NCBI RefSeq assembly: GCF_000695625.1
Contig: NZ_JMQI01000041.1
Location: forward strand, 62,001-126,000
Reading direction: 5' to 3'
Source: Amycolatopsis rifamycinica
GTDB lineage: Bacteria > Actinomycetota > Actinomycetes > Mycobacteriales > Pseudonocardiaceae
Length of the DNA: 64,000 bases
The position numbers and the translations under genes are program-made. Shown here piece after piece: positions 9,367 to 18,265 of this stretch (its first letter is position 1; each line of letters opens with the position of its first letter). The notes under the pieces are model-generated. The model saw only the letters and a list, made by a program, of their open reading frames with translations, did not search any database and was not told the origin of the DNA.

Positions 9367-10992
9367 ATGACCTCCGAAGCGACCACCCTCGCCGACGAAC
9401 TCCTGGACGTCCTCGGCGCCTTCTCCCCTCTCGAGGCGACCTTCGACGGCATTCCCGGGCACGACGCCGAGCTGCCCGATCCCAGCGAAGCCGGCCACGA
9501 ACGGCTGCGCGCCCGGGCCGCCGGCATCCTCGACAGGGCCCGCGCCTCGGCGGATCCCGACCACGTGACCCTCGGAGTCGTCGTCCACCAGGCCGAAGCC
9601 GTGCTCGCCCGGATCGACGCCCGGCTCGTGGAGCACACCCTCGCCTTCCCGCTGAGCGCCGCCGGGGTCATGCACCTGGCCTTCCTGCCGCAGCTCGAGC
9701 CCGTCGGCGAGCGGGCCGAGGAGGATTTCCTGGCGCGGCTGGCCGGGTTTCCCGCCTTCTACGAAGCACTGGCCGAACGCCAGCGCGGCGGCCGGGCCCC
9801 GGTCGACCGGCTGGTGCACGACGCGCTCGGGATCCTGGACCGGTTCCTCGCGCAGGAGACGCCGTTCCCCCAGCAGCTGTCCGGTGGCCGCGGGGCGCGC
9901 CGGGACGAGCTGGTGACCGCGGTGGTGAAGCCCGCGGTGGCCCGCTACCGCGAGTTCCTCGCGACCGAAGTCGCCGGGCACGGCCGGGCCGACGACCAAC
10001 CCGGGCTGTGCTGGCTCGAAGACGGCGAAGCGCACTACGCCGCCCTCGCGCACATGCACACGACCACCGGCCACACCCCCGAAGAGCTGCACCGGCTGGG
10101 GCTCGAAGCCCTGGCCGGGCTCGAGGCCGAGTACGCCGAGCTCGGCCGCCGGGTGTTCGGGCTGAGCGACCCGGCCGAGGTGCGCCGTCGGCTGCGCACC
10201 GACCCCGGCCTCCGCTGGCGCGACGCCGACGAAATGCTCGAAACCGCCCGGGACGCCGTCGCCCGCGCGACCGCCGCCGCGCCGGGCTGGTTCCCGAAGC
10301 TGCCCGGCGCCGAGTGCGTCGTGCGGGCGGTGCCGGACACCGAGGCGCCCGCCGCCGCGGCCGCGTACTACCTGCCGGCCGCCGTCGACGGCTCGCGGCC
10401 CGGGACCTATTTCACCAACACCCACGAAGTCCACACGCGCGACCGGTTCATCGCCGAGACCGTGGCCTTCCACGAAGCCGTGCCCGGCCACCACTTCGCG
10501 GAGTCGGTGGCCCAGGAGCTCACCGCTCTCCCCCTGCTCCGCCGGGTCGCCCAGATCACGGCCTTCAGCGAAGGCTGGGCGCTCTACACCGAGCGGCTGG
10601 CGGAGGAAATGGGCCTGTTCTCCGATGACCTGATGCGGCTCGGCATGGTGGCCGAGGACTCGGTCCGCGCGGCCCGGCTGGTCGTCGACACCGGCTTGCA
10701 CGCCCTGCGCTGGACCCGGGAGCAGTGCGCCGGGTTCCTCCGCACGCACACCGTGCTGAGCGAGGTCGAGGTGCAGTCCGAGACGGACCGGTACATCGAG
10801 CAGCCCGGCCAGGCACTGGCCTACCTGACCGGACGGCTGGAGATCCGGCGCCTGCGCCGGTTCGCCGAGGAGACGCTCGGTGATTCCTTCGACATCAAGG
10901 ACTTCCACGGCGTCGTGCTCGGCGGCGGGCAGCTGCCGCTGAAGGTGCTGGACGAAGTGGTGCGGGAGTGGGTCGCCCGTCCCAAGGTGTGA
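9367..10992 (+). CDS. DUF885 family putative zinc metallopeptidase
   Basis: This 541-residue soluble protein carries the DUF885 hallmark HEAVPGHHF (about residue 378), a HExxxGHH-type metal motif, and downstream EGWALYTERLAEEMG, whose Glu probably completes the metal site. GLHALRWTREQCAGFL and EVEVQSETDRYIEQPGQALAY close the fold, as in other members. There is no signal peptide, so a cytosolic carboxypeptidase-like role is likely. The ATG at 9367 is preceded by no strong ribosome binding site. It is the gene immediately right of the putative insertion scar and lies 53 bp upstream of the response regulator. Confidence 0.85.
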   Translation: MTSEATTLADELLDVLGAFSPLEATFDGIPGHDAELPDPSEAGHERLRARAAGILDRARASADPDHVTLGVVVHQAEAVLARIDARLVEHTLAFPLSAAGVMHLAFLPQLEPVGERAEEDFLARLAGFPAFYEALAERQRGGRAPVDRLVHDALGILDRFLAQETPFPQQLSGGRGARRDELVTAVVKPAVARYREFLATEVAGHGRADDQPGLCWLEDGEAHYAALAHMHTTTGHTPEELHRLGLEALAGLEAEYAELGRRVFGLSDPAEVRRRLRTDPGLRWRDADEMLETARDAVARATAAAPGWFPKLPGAECVVRAVPDTEAPAAAAAYYLPAAVDGSRPGTYFTNTHEVHTRDRFIAETVAFHEAVPGHHFAESVAQELTALPLLRRVAQITAFSEGWALYTERLAEEMGLFSDDLMRLGMVAEDSVRAARLVVDTGLHALRWTREQCAGFLRTHTVLSEVEVQSETDRYIEQPGQALAYLTGRLEIRRLRRFAEETLGDSFDIKDFHGVVLGGGQLPLKVLDEVVREWVARPKV

Positions 10993-11045
10993 AGATCCGG
11001 TCAGGATGCGGTGGGAACGGTGTCAGGGCGCCTACCCTCGACGCC

Positions 11046-11741
11046 GTGTGCGCACGTGTACTGGTCGCCGAGGACGACGAGAAACAGGCCGAGGTTCTCC
11101 GGCTCTACCTCGAAAGCGAAGGCCACACCGTCGTGCTGGCCCCCGACGGCCGGGCGGCGCTCGACGAGGCCCGGCGCGACCGGCCCGACCTGCTGGTTCT
11201 CGACGTGATGATGCCGAACGTCGACGGCCTCGACGTCTGCCGGATCCTGCGGCGGGAGTCCGACGTCGCCGTGCTGATGCTGACCGCCCGGGCCACCGAG
11301 GACGACCTGCTGCTCGGCCTCGACCTCGGCGCCGACGACTACCTGACCAAGCCGTACAGCCCGCGCGAGCTGATGGCCCGGGTCCGGACGCTGCTGCGGC
11401 GCACCGCCGGCCGTCGCGAGCCGGCCGACACCGCCTTGCGGGCCGGTGGGCTGCGGCTCGACCCGGTGCGGCACGAGGTGTCGGTCGGCGGGCGTCCGGT
11501 GGAGACGACCCCGGGCGAGTTCCAGCTGCTGGAGACGTTGATCCGGCAGCCGGGCCGGGTGTTCACCCGCCGTCAGCTGCTCGAGCTGACCCGCGGCGAC
11601 GACCGGTTCGTCAGCACCCGGATCATCGACGTCCACGTGCTCAACCTGCGCAAGAAGCTCGAGCCGGACCCGCAGAAGCCCGTCTACCTGCGGACCGTCT
11701 TCGGCGTGGGCTACAAGCTGACGGCGGAAGATGGCGCGTAG
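11046..11741 (+). CDS. OmpR/PhoB-family response regulator
   Basis: The 231-residue protein begins at a GTG (VCARVLVAEDDEKQAEVL). The receiver domain has the acidic pair DD at 10-11, the phospho-acceptor Asp at 53 in LLVLDVMMPNVDG, the conserved Thr in LMLTARATEDD and Lys in DYLTKPYSPRELMAR. A C-terminal winged helix follows (TPGEFQLLETLIRQPGRVFT ... RIIDVHVLNLRKKLE ... GVGYKL). It overlaps the downstream sensor kinase by 11 bp, so the two form one two-component system. The signal is unknown. Confidence 0.93.
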   Translation: MCARVLVAEDDEKQAEVLRLYLESEGHTVVLAPDGRAALDEARRDRPDLLVLDVMMPNVDGLDVCRILRRESDVAVLMLTARATEDDLLLGLDLGADDYLTKPYSPRELMARVRTLLRRTAGRREPADTALRAGGLRLDPVRHEVSVGGRPVETTPGEFQLLETLIRQPGRVFTRRQLLELTRGDDRFVSTRIIDVHVLNLRKKLEPDPQKPVYLRTVFGVGYKLTAEDGA

Positions 11742-13503
11742 CCCGAGGCGTTTCCCGCGGCGACGCAGCCTCGTCGTCCGGCTCACCGCTGTCTCGCTGC
11801 TCATCGCGCTCGCCTCCATCGCGGCGACCGCCTGGCTCGCGGTGCAGACCACCACCCGCGCGATCCAGCAGGAGCAGGGCCAGGCCCTTTCCGGCGACGC
11901 GACGATCTACACCGAGCTGCTCGGCTTCGCCGCGGTGAACCACACGTGGGACCAGGTCGGCCCCCGGCTGCGGACGCTGTCGGAGCAGACCGGCCGCCGG
12001 GTCGTGCTGACCACCCTCGACCGGCGCGTCCTCGGCGACTCCGGCGGCGCGCCGGTCACCCTGCCGGTGAAGGCGACCGCGTCGGTCGACCCGCTGCACG
12101 TCGACCCGGTGCTGCTGCCCGAGGCCGGGACGAGCGGCATCGACCCGCGCGCGGTGGGCCCGTTCAGATTGCCGCCCCCCGAACGCGACCGCCTCACCTC
12201 GCTGGCCACGAAGGCCGCCGCCTGCCTCGCCTCGCTCGGTCTGCCCAGCCAGGTGCGCGACTCGCCGAGCGGGCGGCCGCTGCTCACCGGGCTCGACGCG
12301 CTCACCGCCCGCTACTACGCCGGCAAGTGCCTGCTCTTCGAGCTGGCCGAACCGACGCCGACCGAGCAGGCCGCGCTCATCAGCCTCAACGACGCGGTCA
12401 ACCGCTGCCTGGAGGACCAGGGCGGCGGGCAGGTGAAGATCGACCTCGACCTGCAGGTCCTCGACGTCCCCGACCAGCGGCCCGTCCAGGGCTGCCTCGA
12501 CGCGTCCCGCCGCGAGCAGCTCACGCCGTACGTCGCGCCGCCCGCGCTGCTGTTCACGCTCGGCCCGGGCGGCTCGCCGCTGCCCACGTTCACGCTGTCC
12601 CGCGAGAACCTCACCCGGATCCTCGCCGTGACCGGCGGCGTGCTGGTGCTGGCCGTCGCGCTCACCGCGCTCGTCGCGCGCCGGCTGTCCCGCCCGCTGC
12701 GGGCCCTGACCGAGGCCGCGCAGCAGGACCGGCCGGCGCCGGTGAAGTCCCGCGACGAGGTCGGCTACCTCGCCGCCGCGTTCAACGACCTCACGGCGCG
12801 CCGCGAGCGCATCGAGGAGCAGCGCAAGGCGATGGTCGGCGACATCGCCCACGAGCTGCGCAACCCGCTCAACGTCATCCGCGGCCGGCTGGAGGCCGCC
12901 GAGGACGGGCACCTGCCGTTCGACCGGGCCCTGAGCGCGTCACTGCTCGAAGAAACCGTGCTGCTGCAGCACATCGTCGACGACCTGCAGGACCTCGCCG
13001 CGGCCGACGCCGGGCAGCTGCGCCTGCACCCGGAGCCGGCCGACGCGGCGGAGCTGGCCGGCCACGTCGCCGCCGCGCACGCCGACCGCGCCGCCGCGGC
13101 CGGGGTCACGCTCGCCGTGGACACGACCGGCGACTGCGCGCTGGAAGCGGACCCGGTGCGGCTGCGCCAGGTCGTCGGCAACCTGGTGACCAACGCGATC
13201 CGGCACACACCGGCCGGCGGCCGGGTGACCATCCACGTCTCGTCCACTGTGGACGAGGTGTCGCTCGCGGTGGCGGACACCGGGACCGGGATCGCCGCCG
13301 CGGACCTGCCGCACGTGTTCGACCGGTTCTGGCGGGCCGAGAAGTCGCGCAGCCGCCAGACCGGCGGCAGCGGGCTCGGCCTCGCCATCGTGCGCCACCT
13401 CGTGCAGGCCCACGGCGGGACGGTGACCGTCGAGTCCGAAGTGGACACCGGAACGACGTTCACCGTCCGGCTTCCCCGGCGCTACAACGGCAAGCCGGCG
13501 TAG
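11731..13503 (+). CDS. Membrane sensor histidine kinase with large Cys-containing sensor domain
   Basis: The 590-residue kinase has a first membrane helix at about 15-38, then an extracytoplasmic region of some 250 residues with spaced Cys (ACLASLG, GKCLLFEL, NRCLEDQ, QGCLDASRR) that could form disulphides. A second helix at about 292-312 leads into HAMP. The phospho-accepting His is in DIAHELRNPLNVIRGRLEAA, and the ATPase boxes include NLVTNAIRHTP, VADTGTGI and GGSGLGLAIVRHLVQAHGG. It phosphorylates the overlapping OmpR-type regulator. Its 3' end overlaps the convergent pobA by 22 bp. Confidence 0.92.
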   Translation: MARSPRRFPRRRSLVVRLTAVSLLIALASIAATAWLAVQTTTRAIQQEQGQALSGDATIYTELLGFAAVNHTWDQVGPRLRTLSEQTGRRVVLTTLDRRVLGDSGGAPVTLPVKATASVDPLHVDPVLLPEAGTSGIDPRAVGPFRLPPPERDRLTSLATKAAACLASLGLPSQVRDSPSGRPLLTGLDALTARYYAGKCLLFELAEPTPTEQAALISLNDAVNRCLEDQGGGQVKIDLDLQVLDVPDQRPVQGCLDASRREQLTPYVAPPALLFTLGPGGSPLPTFTLSRENLTRILAVTGGVLVLAVALTALVARRLSRPLRALTEAAQQDRPAPVKSRDEVGYLAAAFNDLTARRERIEEQRKAMVGDIAHELRNPLNVIRGRLEAAEDGHLPFDRALSASLLEETVLLQHIVDDLQDLAAADAGQLRLHPEPADAAELAGHVAAAHADRAAAAGVTLAVDTTGDCALEADPVRLRQVVGNLVTNAIRHTPAGGRVTIHVSSTVDEVSLAVADTGTGIAAADLPHVFDRFWRAEKSRSRQTGGSGLGLAIVRHLVQAHGGTVTVESEVDTGTTFTVRLPRRYNGKPA

Positions 13504-14633
13504 TTCTCGGCCAGCTCGGTCTTCGCGGCCGGCGAAGTCACCGTGCGCTGGAGCTGCGAGAGCTGGAGCTGGGCGTCGAAGTCGTCGCCGTGGCGGTGCA
13601 GCATCGACGTCATCCACCAGGAGAAGTGCGTGCAGCGCCAGACCCGGCGCAACGCCGTCTCCGAGTACGCGTCCACGAGGTCGTCGTTCCCGCGGAACGA
13701 CGCCGTCAACGCCCGCGCCAGCAGCGCGACGTCCGCCACCGCCAGGTTGAGGCCCTTCGCCCCCGTCGGCGGCACGATGTGCGCCGCGTCCCCGGCCAGG
13801 TAGAGGTTCCCGTGCCGCATCGGTGTCGTCACGAAGCTGCGCATCGGCAGCACGCTCTTCTCCGTGATCGTCCCCGTCTCCAGCGTCCACCCCGCGACGC
13901 CGAGCCGTTCGGACAGCGCCGTCCAGATCCGGTCGTCGCTCCACCGCGCGATGTCCTCGTCCGGCGCGACCTGCAGGTAGAACCGGCTCACCCGCGGCGA
14001 GCGCATGCTGTGCATCGCGAACCCGTCCGGGTGCCAGGCGTAGATGAGCTCGTCGGTCGACGGCGCCACGTCGGCCAGCACGCCCAGCCACGCGAAGGGA
14101 TAGGTCCGCTCCCAGACCCGCGGCTCCGGGACCGACGCCCGGCTCGGCCCGTGGAACCCGTCGCAGCCGACGACGACGTCCGCGTCGATCCGCCGCGCCG
14201 CACCGGACTCGTCCGCGAAGGTCACCGACGGCTTCCCGGTGACGTCGTGCAGCGTGACGTCGGCGGCCGAGTAGTACGCGGGACGGCCGGCCTTTTCCCG
14301 GGCCGCCATCAGGTCCTTGGTCACCTCGGTCTGGCCGTACACCGTCACCGACCGTCCGATGAGGTCGGTGAAGTCGATGTGGTGGCGGTTCTCCGGCCAC
14401 TGCAGGTGGATGCCGCGGTGCTCCATGCCCTCGACGTCGAGCCGGGCGCCGAGGCCGACGTCGCGCAGGAGCTCGACCGTTCCCGCCTCGAGGATGCCGG
14501 CCCGGATGCGGGCCTGGACGTACTCGGCGGTCTGCCGTTCGAGCAGCACCGACTCGATGCCCTCGAGGCCGAGCAGATGGGACAGCAGCAGCCCGGCCGG
14601 GCCGGCGCCGACGATGACGACCTGGGTGCGCAC
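13482..14633 (-). CDS. pobA: 4-hydroxybenzoate 3-monooxygenase
   Basis: This FAD-dependent enzyme hydroxylates 4-hydroxybenzoate to protocatechuate. The 383 residues show the FAD dinucleotide fold VVIVGAGPAGLLLSHLL, the PobA-type segment ERQTAEYVQARIRAGILEAG, the DG motif VVVGCDGFHGPSR and the second FAD site LYLAGDAAHIVPPTGAKGLN. The GTG start at 14633 has a GAAAGGA ribosome binding site. Length is close to typical PobA (about 394). An IclR-family regulator lies 72 bp upstream on the same strand. No protocatechuate cleavage genes are in the window. Confidence 0.93.
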   Translation of the reverse strand: MRTQVVIVGAGPAGLLLSHLLGLEGIESVLLERQTAEYVQARIRAGILEAGTVELLRDVGLGARLDVEGMEHRGIHLQWPENRHHIDFTDLIGRSVTVYGQTEVTKDLMAAREKAGRPAYYSAADVTLHDVTGKPSVTFADESGAARRIDADVVVGCDGFHGPSRASVPEPRVWERTYPFAWLGVLADVAPSTDELIYAWHPDGFAMHSMRSPRVSRFYLQVAPDEDIARWSDDRIWTALSERLGVAGWTLETGTITEKSVLPMRSFVTTPMRHGNLYLAGDAAHIVPPTGAKGLNLAVADVALLARALTASFRGNDDLVDAYSETALRRVWRCTHFSWWMTSMLHRHGDDFDAQLQLSQLQRTVTSPAAKTELAENYAGLPL

Positions 14634-14705
14634 TTCGAACGTCCTTTCCCGCGACAGAGCCCGAGCATGGATCGGCGGCCCCGGCCGCCACCAGCATATT
14701 CTCAT

Positions 14706-15458
14706 TCACTGAGAGGAATTCCCCATCGCCCGCGAAATCCCGCGGGCCGCGGCCCGCAGCGCCGGGATCTGCGTCCGCGCGGCCCGGTCGTTGGGCACGA
14801 TCACCGAAAGCGCCGCGACGACGTCGCCGCCGGGTCCCCGCAGCGGGACGGCGATGCCCGTGGCCTCTTCATCGATGAAGCCGGCGCAGAACGCGTAGCC
14901 GGTCCGCCGGACGTCGGCGAGGAACCGGCGCAGCCGCGCCGGCTCGGTCAGCGTCGTGCGACGGAACGCCGGGAGCGGGCCGGCCAGCACCTGTTCCTGC
15001 AGGTCGGCGGGCGCGTGGGCGAGCAGCACCAGCCCGGACGACGACGCGTGCAGCGGCAGCCGCCCGGCCACCCGCGTCACGTTGAGGACCGCGCCGGGTG
15101 CGGAGAGCCGCTCGACGAACAGCACCTCGCGGTCCTCCAGCACCGCGAGCTGCGTGTGGTGCCCGACGACGGCGTGCAGGTCCTCCATGAACGGCATCGC
15201 CGCCTCGCGCAGCCCGAGGGTCGGCGACGCGCGGGACGCCAGTTCCCACAGCCGGACGCCCACGCGGACCCGCCGGTCGGGATCGCGCCGCAGCCAGCCG
15301 TACCCGACCAGCTCCTCGATCAGCCGCGACGCGGTGGCGACGGGCAGGTCGGCACGCCGCGCGATGTCGGTGACGCGCAACGCGGGCGTGTCCGGCCCGA
15401 AGGTTTCGAAGATGCGGACGACGCGGCTGAGCACGGACTCGCCCTGAGCCGGTTTCAC
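14706..15458 (-). CDS. pobR: IclR-family regulator, probable pobA regulator
   Basis: The 250-residue protein has an N-terminal winged helix (VLSRVVRIFETFG ... LRVTDIARRADLPVATASRLIEE) and a C-terminal IclR effector domain (AVLEDREVLFVERLSAPGAV, GRLPLHASSSGLVLLAHAP, IDEEATGIAVPL). IclR proteins are standard regulators of aromatic catabolism, and position directly upstream of pobA on the same strand suggests it controls pobA, probably in response to 4-hydroxybenzoate. The GTG start has only a weak ribosome binding site. The symbol is by context. Confidence 0.83.
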   Translation of the reverse strand: MKPAQGESVLSRVVRIFETFGPDTPALRVTDIARRADLPVATASRLIEELVGYGWLRRDPDRRVRVGVRLWELASRASPTLGLREAAMPFMEDLHAVVGHHTQLAVLEDREVLFVERLSAPGAVLNVTRVAGRLPLHASSSGLVLLAHAPADLQEQVLAGPLPAFRRTTLTEPARLRRFLADVRRTGYAFCAGFIDEEATGIAVPLRGPGGDVVAALSVIVPNDRAARTQIPALRAAARGISRAMGNSSQ

Positions 15459-15502
15459 TTCAGCAGTGTGCCCCACCGCGGCGGCGGGGCACACCGCCGC
15501 GC

Positions 15503-17269
15503 TCACGGCAGGGCGTTCAGGAACGGCTCGTGGCTGTTCTGGAACTCCCAGCCGTAGTACCTGTCCCAGTTGATCGACCAGGTCATCAGCCCCCGGAGGG
15601 CGGGCGAGGTCCCGCCGCGCAGCGTGTAGGAGCCACAGCCACTGCCCTTGACCAGGCAGTTCACCGCCGTCTGGACATCGGCGGGCGAGGTGAAGCCGTT
15701 GCCCGCGCTGACGGCGGCGGGCAGCCCGACGGCGATCTGGTCCGGGCGCAGGCCGGGGAAGAACTGCCCGGTGTTCGCCACGCTGAAGCCGGCTTTGAGC
15801 ATGTCGGTCATGGCGATGTGGAACTCGGGGCCGCCCATGGTGTGGTACTGGTTGTCGAGCCCCATGACCGGGCCGGAGTTGTAGTCCTGGACGTGCAGCA
15901 CGGTGAGCGAGTCCCGCAGCGCGTGGATCACCGGCAGGTAGGCACCGGTCCGCGCGTCCCCGGTGCCCGAGCCGCCGTAGAACTGGTAGCCGACCTGCAC
16001 GAAGAAGGTTTCCGGCGCCATGGTGAGCACGAAGCCCGAGCCGTACCTGGCCTTGAGCGCCTTGAGCGCGGAGATCAGGTTGACGACGACGGGCGTGGTC
16101 GGGTTGCGGAAATCGGTGTCCCCGGCGTTGAGCGACAGCGAGTGCCCCTCGAAGTCGACGTCGAGCCCGTTGAGGCCGTACTTGTCGATGATGGCGGACA
16201 CGGAGCTGACGAACTTGTCCCGCGCGGCGGCGGTCGTGAGCTGGACCTGGCCGTTCTGCCCGCCGATGGAGATCAGCACCTTCTTGCCCTGAGCCTGCTT
16301 GGCCTTGATCGCGGCGGCGAAGTCGGCGTCGCTTTCGACGTTCGGGCACTCGGAGACGGGGCACCGGGTGAAGCGGATGTCCCCGGAGGTGACGGAGGTG
16401 GGTTCCCCGAAGGCGAGATCGATGATGTCCCAGGCCGCGGGGACGTCGGCCATCCTGACATAGCCGGAGCCGTTGGCGAAGCTGGAGTGCAGGTACCCGA
16501 CGAGGGCGTGCTTCGGCAGGCCGGTGTCGGCACACCCGCTGGTGCTGCCGGTCGCGGCAGCGCTCTTCGGCGATTCACCGGCGCTGTTGTAGGCGGCGAC
16601 CGAGTAACTGTGGGTCTCGCAGGCTTTCAGCCCGGAGACGGTGGCACTCGTTCCGCTTGCGGTGGCGACGGCGTTGGCGCCTTCGTAGACGCGGTAACCG
16701 GTGACGGTACCGGCACTCGCCCCCCAGCTCAGGGCGATGGAACCGGCGGTGACCGCGGTGACCTGCGGAGTACCGGGAGTGCTCGGCGTGCCGGGGGTGT
16801 TCCCACCGGGCCCGTCGAGGACGACGTCGTCGGCGTAGTAGGTACCGGCGCCGTACCAGCCGTGGAGGTAGAGCTGGGCGGAGGTCTGGGTACCGGTGGT
16901 GAAGCTGAGCTGCAGCTGGTTGTAGGCGCTCGAGTTCCCGGACCAGGTCGAGGGCCCACCGGTGACGCCGAGGTAGACGGGGTTCCCCCGCACCCAGGCC
17001 GAGACGGTGTAGGTGGTGTTGGGCTGAACGGAGACGCTCTGCGAGCACTGGGCGTAGTCGGCCCCGACGGGTGTGCCGGCGAGGGCGTGACCGCCGGAGT
17101 GGACGGGAGTGGTCACGGCGGTGGCGTTGGCACAGGTCCACCCGGACAGGGACCCGGCTTCGAACCCGGGGTTGGCGAGCAGGTTGGCGGCCTCGGCGGG
17201 GACGCCGACGAGCCCGGAGAGCACGAGCATGAAGGCGGCCAGGGCCGCGGACAGTCGGAAACACCTCAT
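15503..17269 (-). CDS. Secreted GH18 chitinase with N-terminal CBM and FnIII domains
   Basis: This 588-residue enzyme is predicted to hydrolyse chitin outside the cell. An ATG with a strong GGAGG site begins a signal peptide (to about residue 28, VPAEA). A carbohydrate-binding beta-sandwich follows (NLLANPGFEAGSLSGWTC, about 29-155), then a Gly/Thr/Pro linker and a fibronectin III domain (VTAVTAGSIALSWGASAGTV, about 168-245). The GH18 barrel has GLDVDFEG, matching the DxxDxDxE motif except that the first Asp is Asn; the catalytic Glu is present. Two operator-like boxes lie just upstream. It is likely part of the chitin/N-acetylglucosamine regulon. Confidence 0.93.
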   Translation of the reverse strand: MRCFRLSAALAAFMLVLSGLVGVPAEAANLLANPGFEAGSLSGWTCANATAVTTPVHSGGHALAGTPVGADYAQCSQSVSVQPNTTYTVSAWVRGNPVYLGVTGGPSTWSGNSSAYNQLQLSFTTGTQTSAQLYLHGWYGAGTYYADDVVLDGPGGNTPGTPSTPGTPQVTAVTAGSIALSWGASAGTVTGYRVYEGANAVATASGTSATVSGLKACETHSYSVAAYNSAGESPKSAAATGSTSGCADTGLPKHALVGYLHSSFANGSGYVRMADVPAAWDIIDLAFGEPTSVTSGDIRFTRCPVSECPNVESDADFAAAIKAKQAQGKKVLISIGGQNGQVQLTTAAARDKFVSSVSAIIDKYGLNGLDVDFEGHSLSLNAGDTDFRNPTTPVVVNLISALKALKARYGSGFVLTMAPETFFVQVGYQFYGGSGTGDARTGAYLPVIHALRDSLTVLHVQDYNSGPVMGLDNQYHTMGGPEFHIAMTDMLKAGFSVANTGQFFPGLRPDQIAVGLPAAVSAGNGFTSPADVQTAVNCLVKGSGCGSYTLRGGTSPALRGLMTWSINWDRYYGWEFQNSHEPFLNALP

Positions 17270-17298
17270 CGGGTCCTCCAGTCGAGGGAAGACCTCAA

Positions 17299-17332
17299 TT
17301 GTCTGGACCAATACCGGAGTTGTCCAGACCAA
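17299..17332 (-). promoter_or_regulatory. Two DasR-like (dre) boxes upstream of the chitinase
   Basis: On the minus strand the boxes read TTGGTCTGGACAA (17320-17332) and TTGGTCCAGACAA (17299-17311). They are 21 bp apart centre to centre, which is two helical turns, and end 29 bp before the chitinase start. Both resemble the actinomycete chitinase-promoter direct repeat TGGTCTAGACC, recognised by the GntR-family regulator DasR in Streptomyces. Control by a DasR homologue is therefore likely. Confidence 0.75.
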
Positions 17333-17433
17333 AAGGGAGCAATCCGCGCCCCGCGCGGCCGTGAGCGTCAAGGCGGGTTCTGACCGGCCTCAGCACTCAC
17401 GACGCCCCACGCGAGAGACGAACGAGGCTCGGC

Positions 17434-17999
17434 TCAACACCGCACCAGGTCCTCGGCCACCAGCCGGGTCCGGCCCGCCCGGGCCCGATCGATCACCTGC
17501 ACACTCCGCCACCCCACCGGCACCCGCCCGGCCAGCAGTTCCTCCCGCCACTTGCCCACCCGCCGGACGTGCCGCGCGAACGACCGCGGGCGCACCACCC
17601 GCCCCCGGCTCCGCTGCCCCGCCAGCGCGACCTCCGCCGGCACGTCGAGGAACAGCAACCGCACCGACCGCCCGCTCACCACCCCGACCAGCGCCAGCAG
17701 CGCCCGGGTCGACGCCCGCGTCGACGGCTCGTGGACCACGACCGGCCCGTCCTCGCCGAGCGCGTGCCCGACGATCCGCACCCGGTGCCACGCGTGCACC
17801 GCCGGCCGGTACCAGCGGTACGGCACGGCCGGCGGAACCACCGCCCCGAGCCGCTCCCGCACCTGATCGGAGTCCAGTACCGGCAGCCCCGCGGCGGCGT
17901 GGCGGCGTGGCGGAGCATGGTCGTCTTGCCGGCTCCCGGCAACCCCGCCACGACGAGCAGGTCGCGCCGGCCGAGCTCGATCACAGTGGGCTCGCTCAT
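17434..17999 (-). pseudogene. P-loop kinase/ATPase gene broken by an 8-bp tandem duplication
   Basis: The start MSEPTVIELGRRDLLVVAGL continues to a Walker A motif GLPGAGKTTMLRHAA in one frame. From about 17896 the homologous continuation (GLPVLDSDQVRERLGAVVPP, then VRLLFLDVPAEVALAGQRSR, ending RTRLVAEDLVRC) lies in another frame. At the junction GCGTGGCG is present twice in tandem (17897-17904 and 17905-17912). Removing one copy restores a single frame of 185 residues reading LRHAAAGLPVLD. The fold is that of small AAA/zeta-toxin-like P-loop kinases. The gene is either a recent pseudogene, a slippage-switchable gene, or an assembly error. Confidence 0.8.
17897..17912. repeat. 8-bp tandem duplication causing the frameshift
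   Basis: GCGTGGCG occurs twice back to back. An exact 8-bp duplication shifts frame by two bases and explains the broken ATPase gene; deletion of one copy repairs it. Confidence 0.85.
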
Positions 18000-18020
18000 G
18001 CCCCGCCAACGTCCCAGCGA

Positions 18021-18040
18021 AGGTAATGGTTCCTTTACCT
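18021..18040. promoter_or_regulatory. Operator-like inverted repeat upstream of the broken ATPase
   Basis: AGGTAATGGTTCCTTTACCT is a 20-bp imperfect palindrome (16 of 20 positions symmetric) beginning 22 bp upstream of the ATPase start. Its AT content is high for this DNA. A dimeric repressor site is plausible; the cognate regulator is unknown. The rest of 18000-18265 shows no gene. Confidence 0.5.
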
Positions 18041-18265
18041 CACGGACAGTGACGGCCAGCCATCCGCGCACCGAAGACCACCCGGCCGGAACGCCGGTCG
18101 TCACCCGCCGTGCCCCGTGTCACCCCATCGCCTGAAAACCCATGCGCGGCAAGGCATCCGACGTCCGGAACCGCATCGGGTGAAGATCGCCCGCAGCTCT
18201 TCCCGGCGTCCGGAAAATCCCTATCTTCTGGAAGGGACGCTCAGTGAGAACAGGGGAAACTCGTC

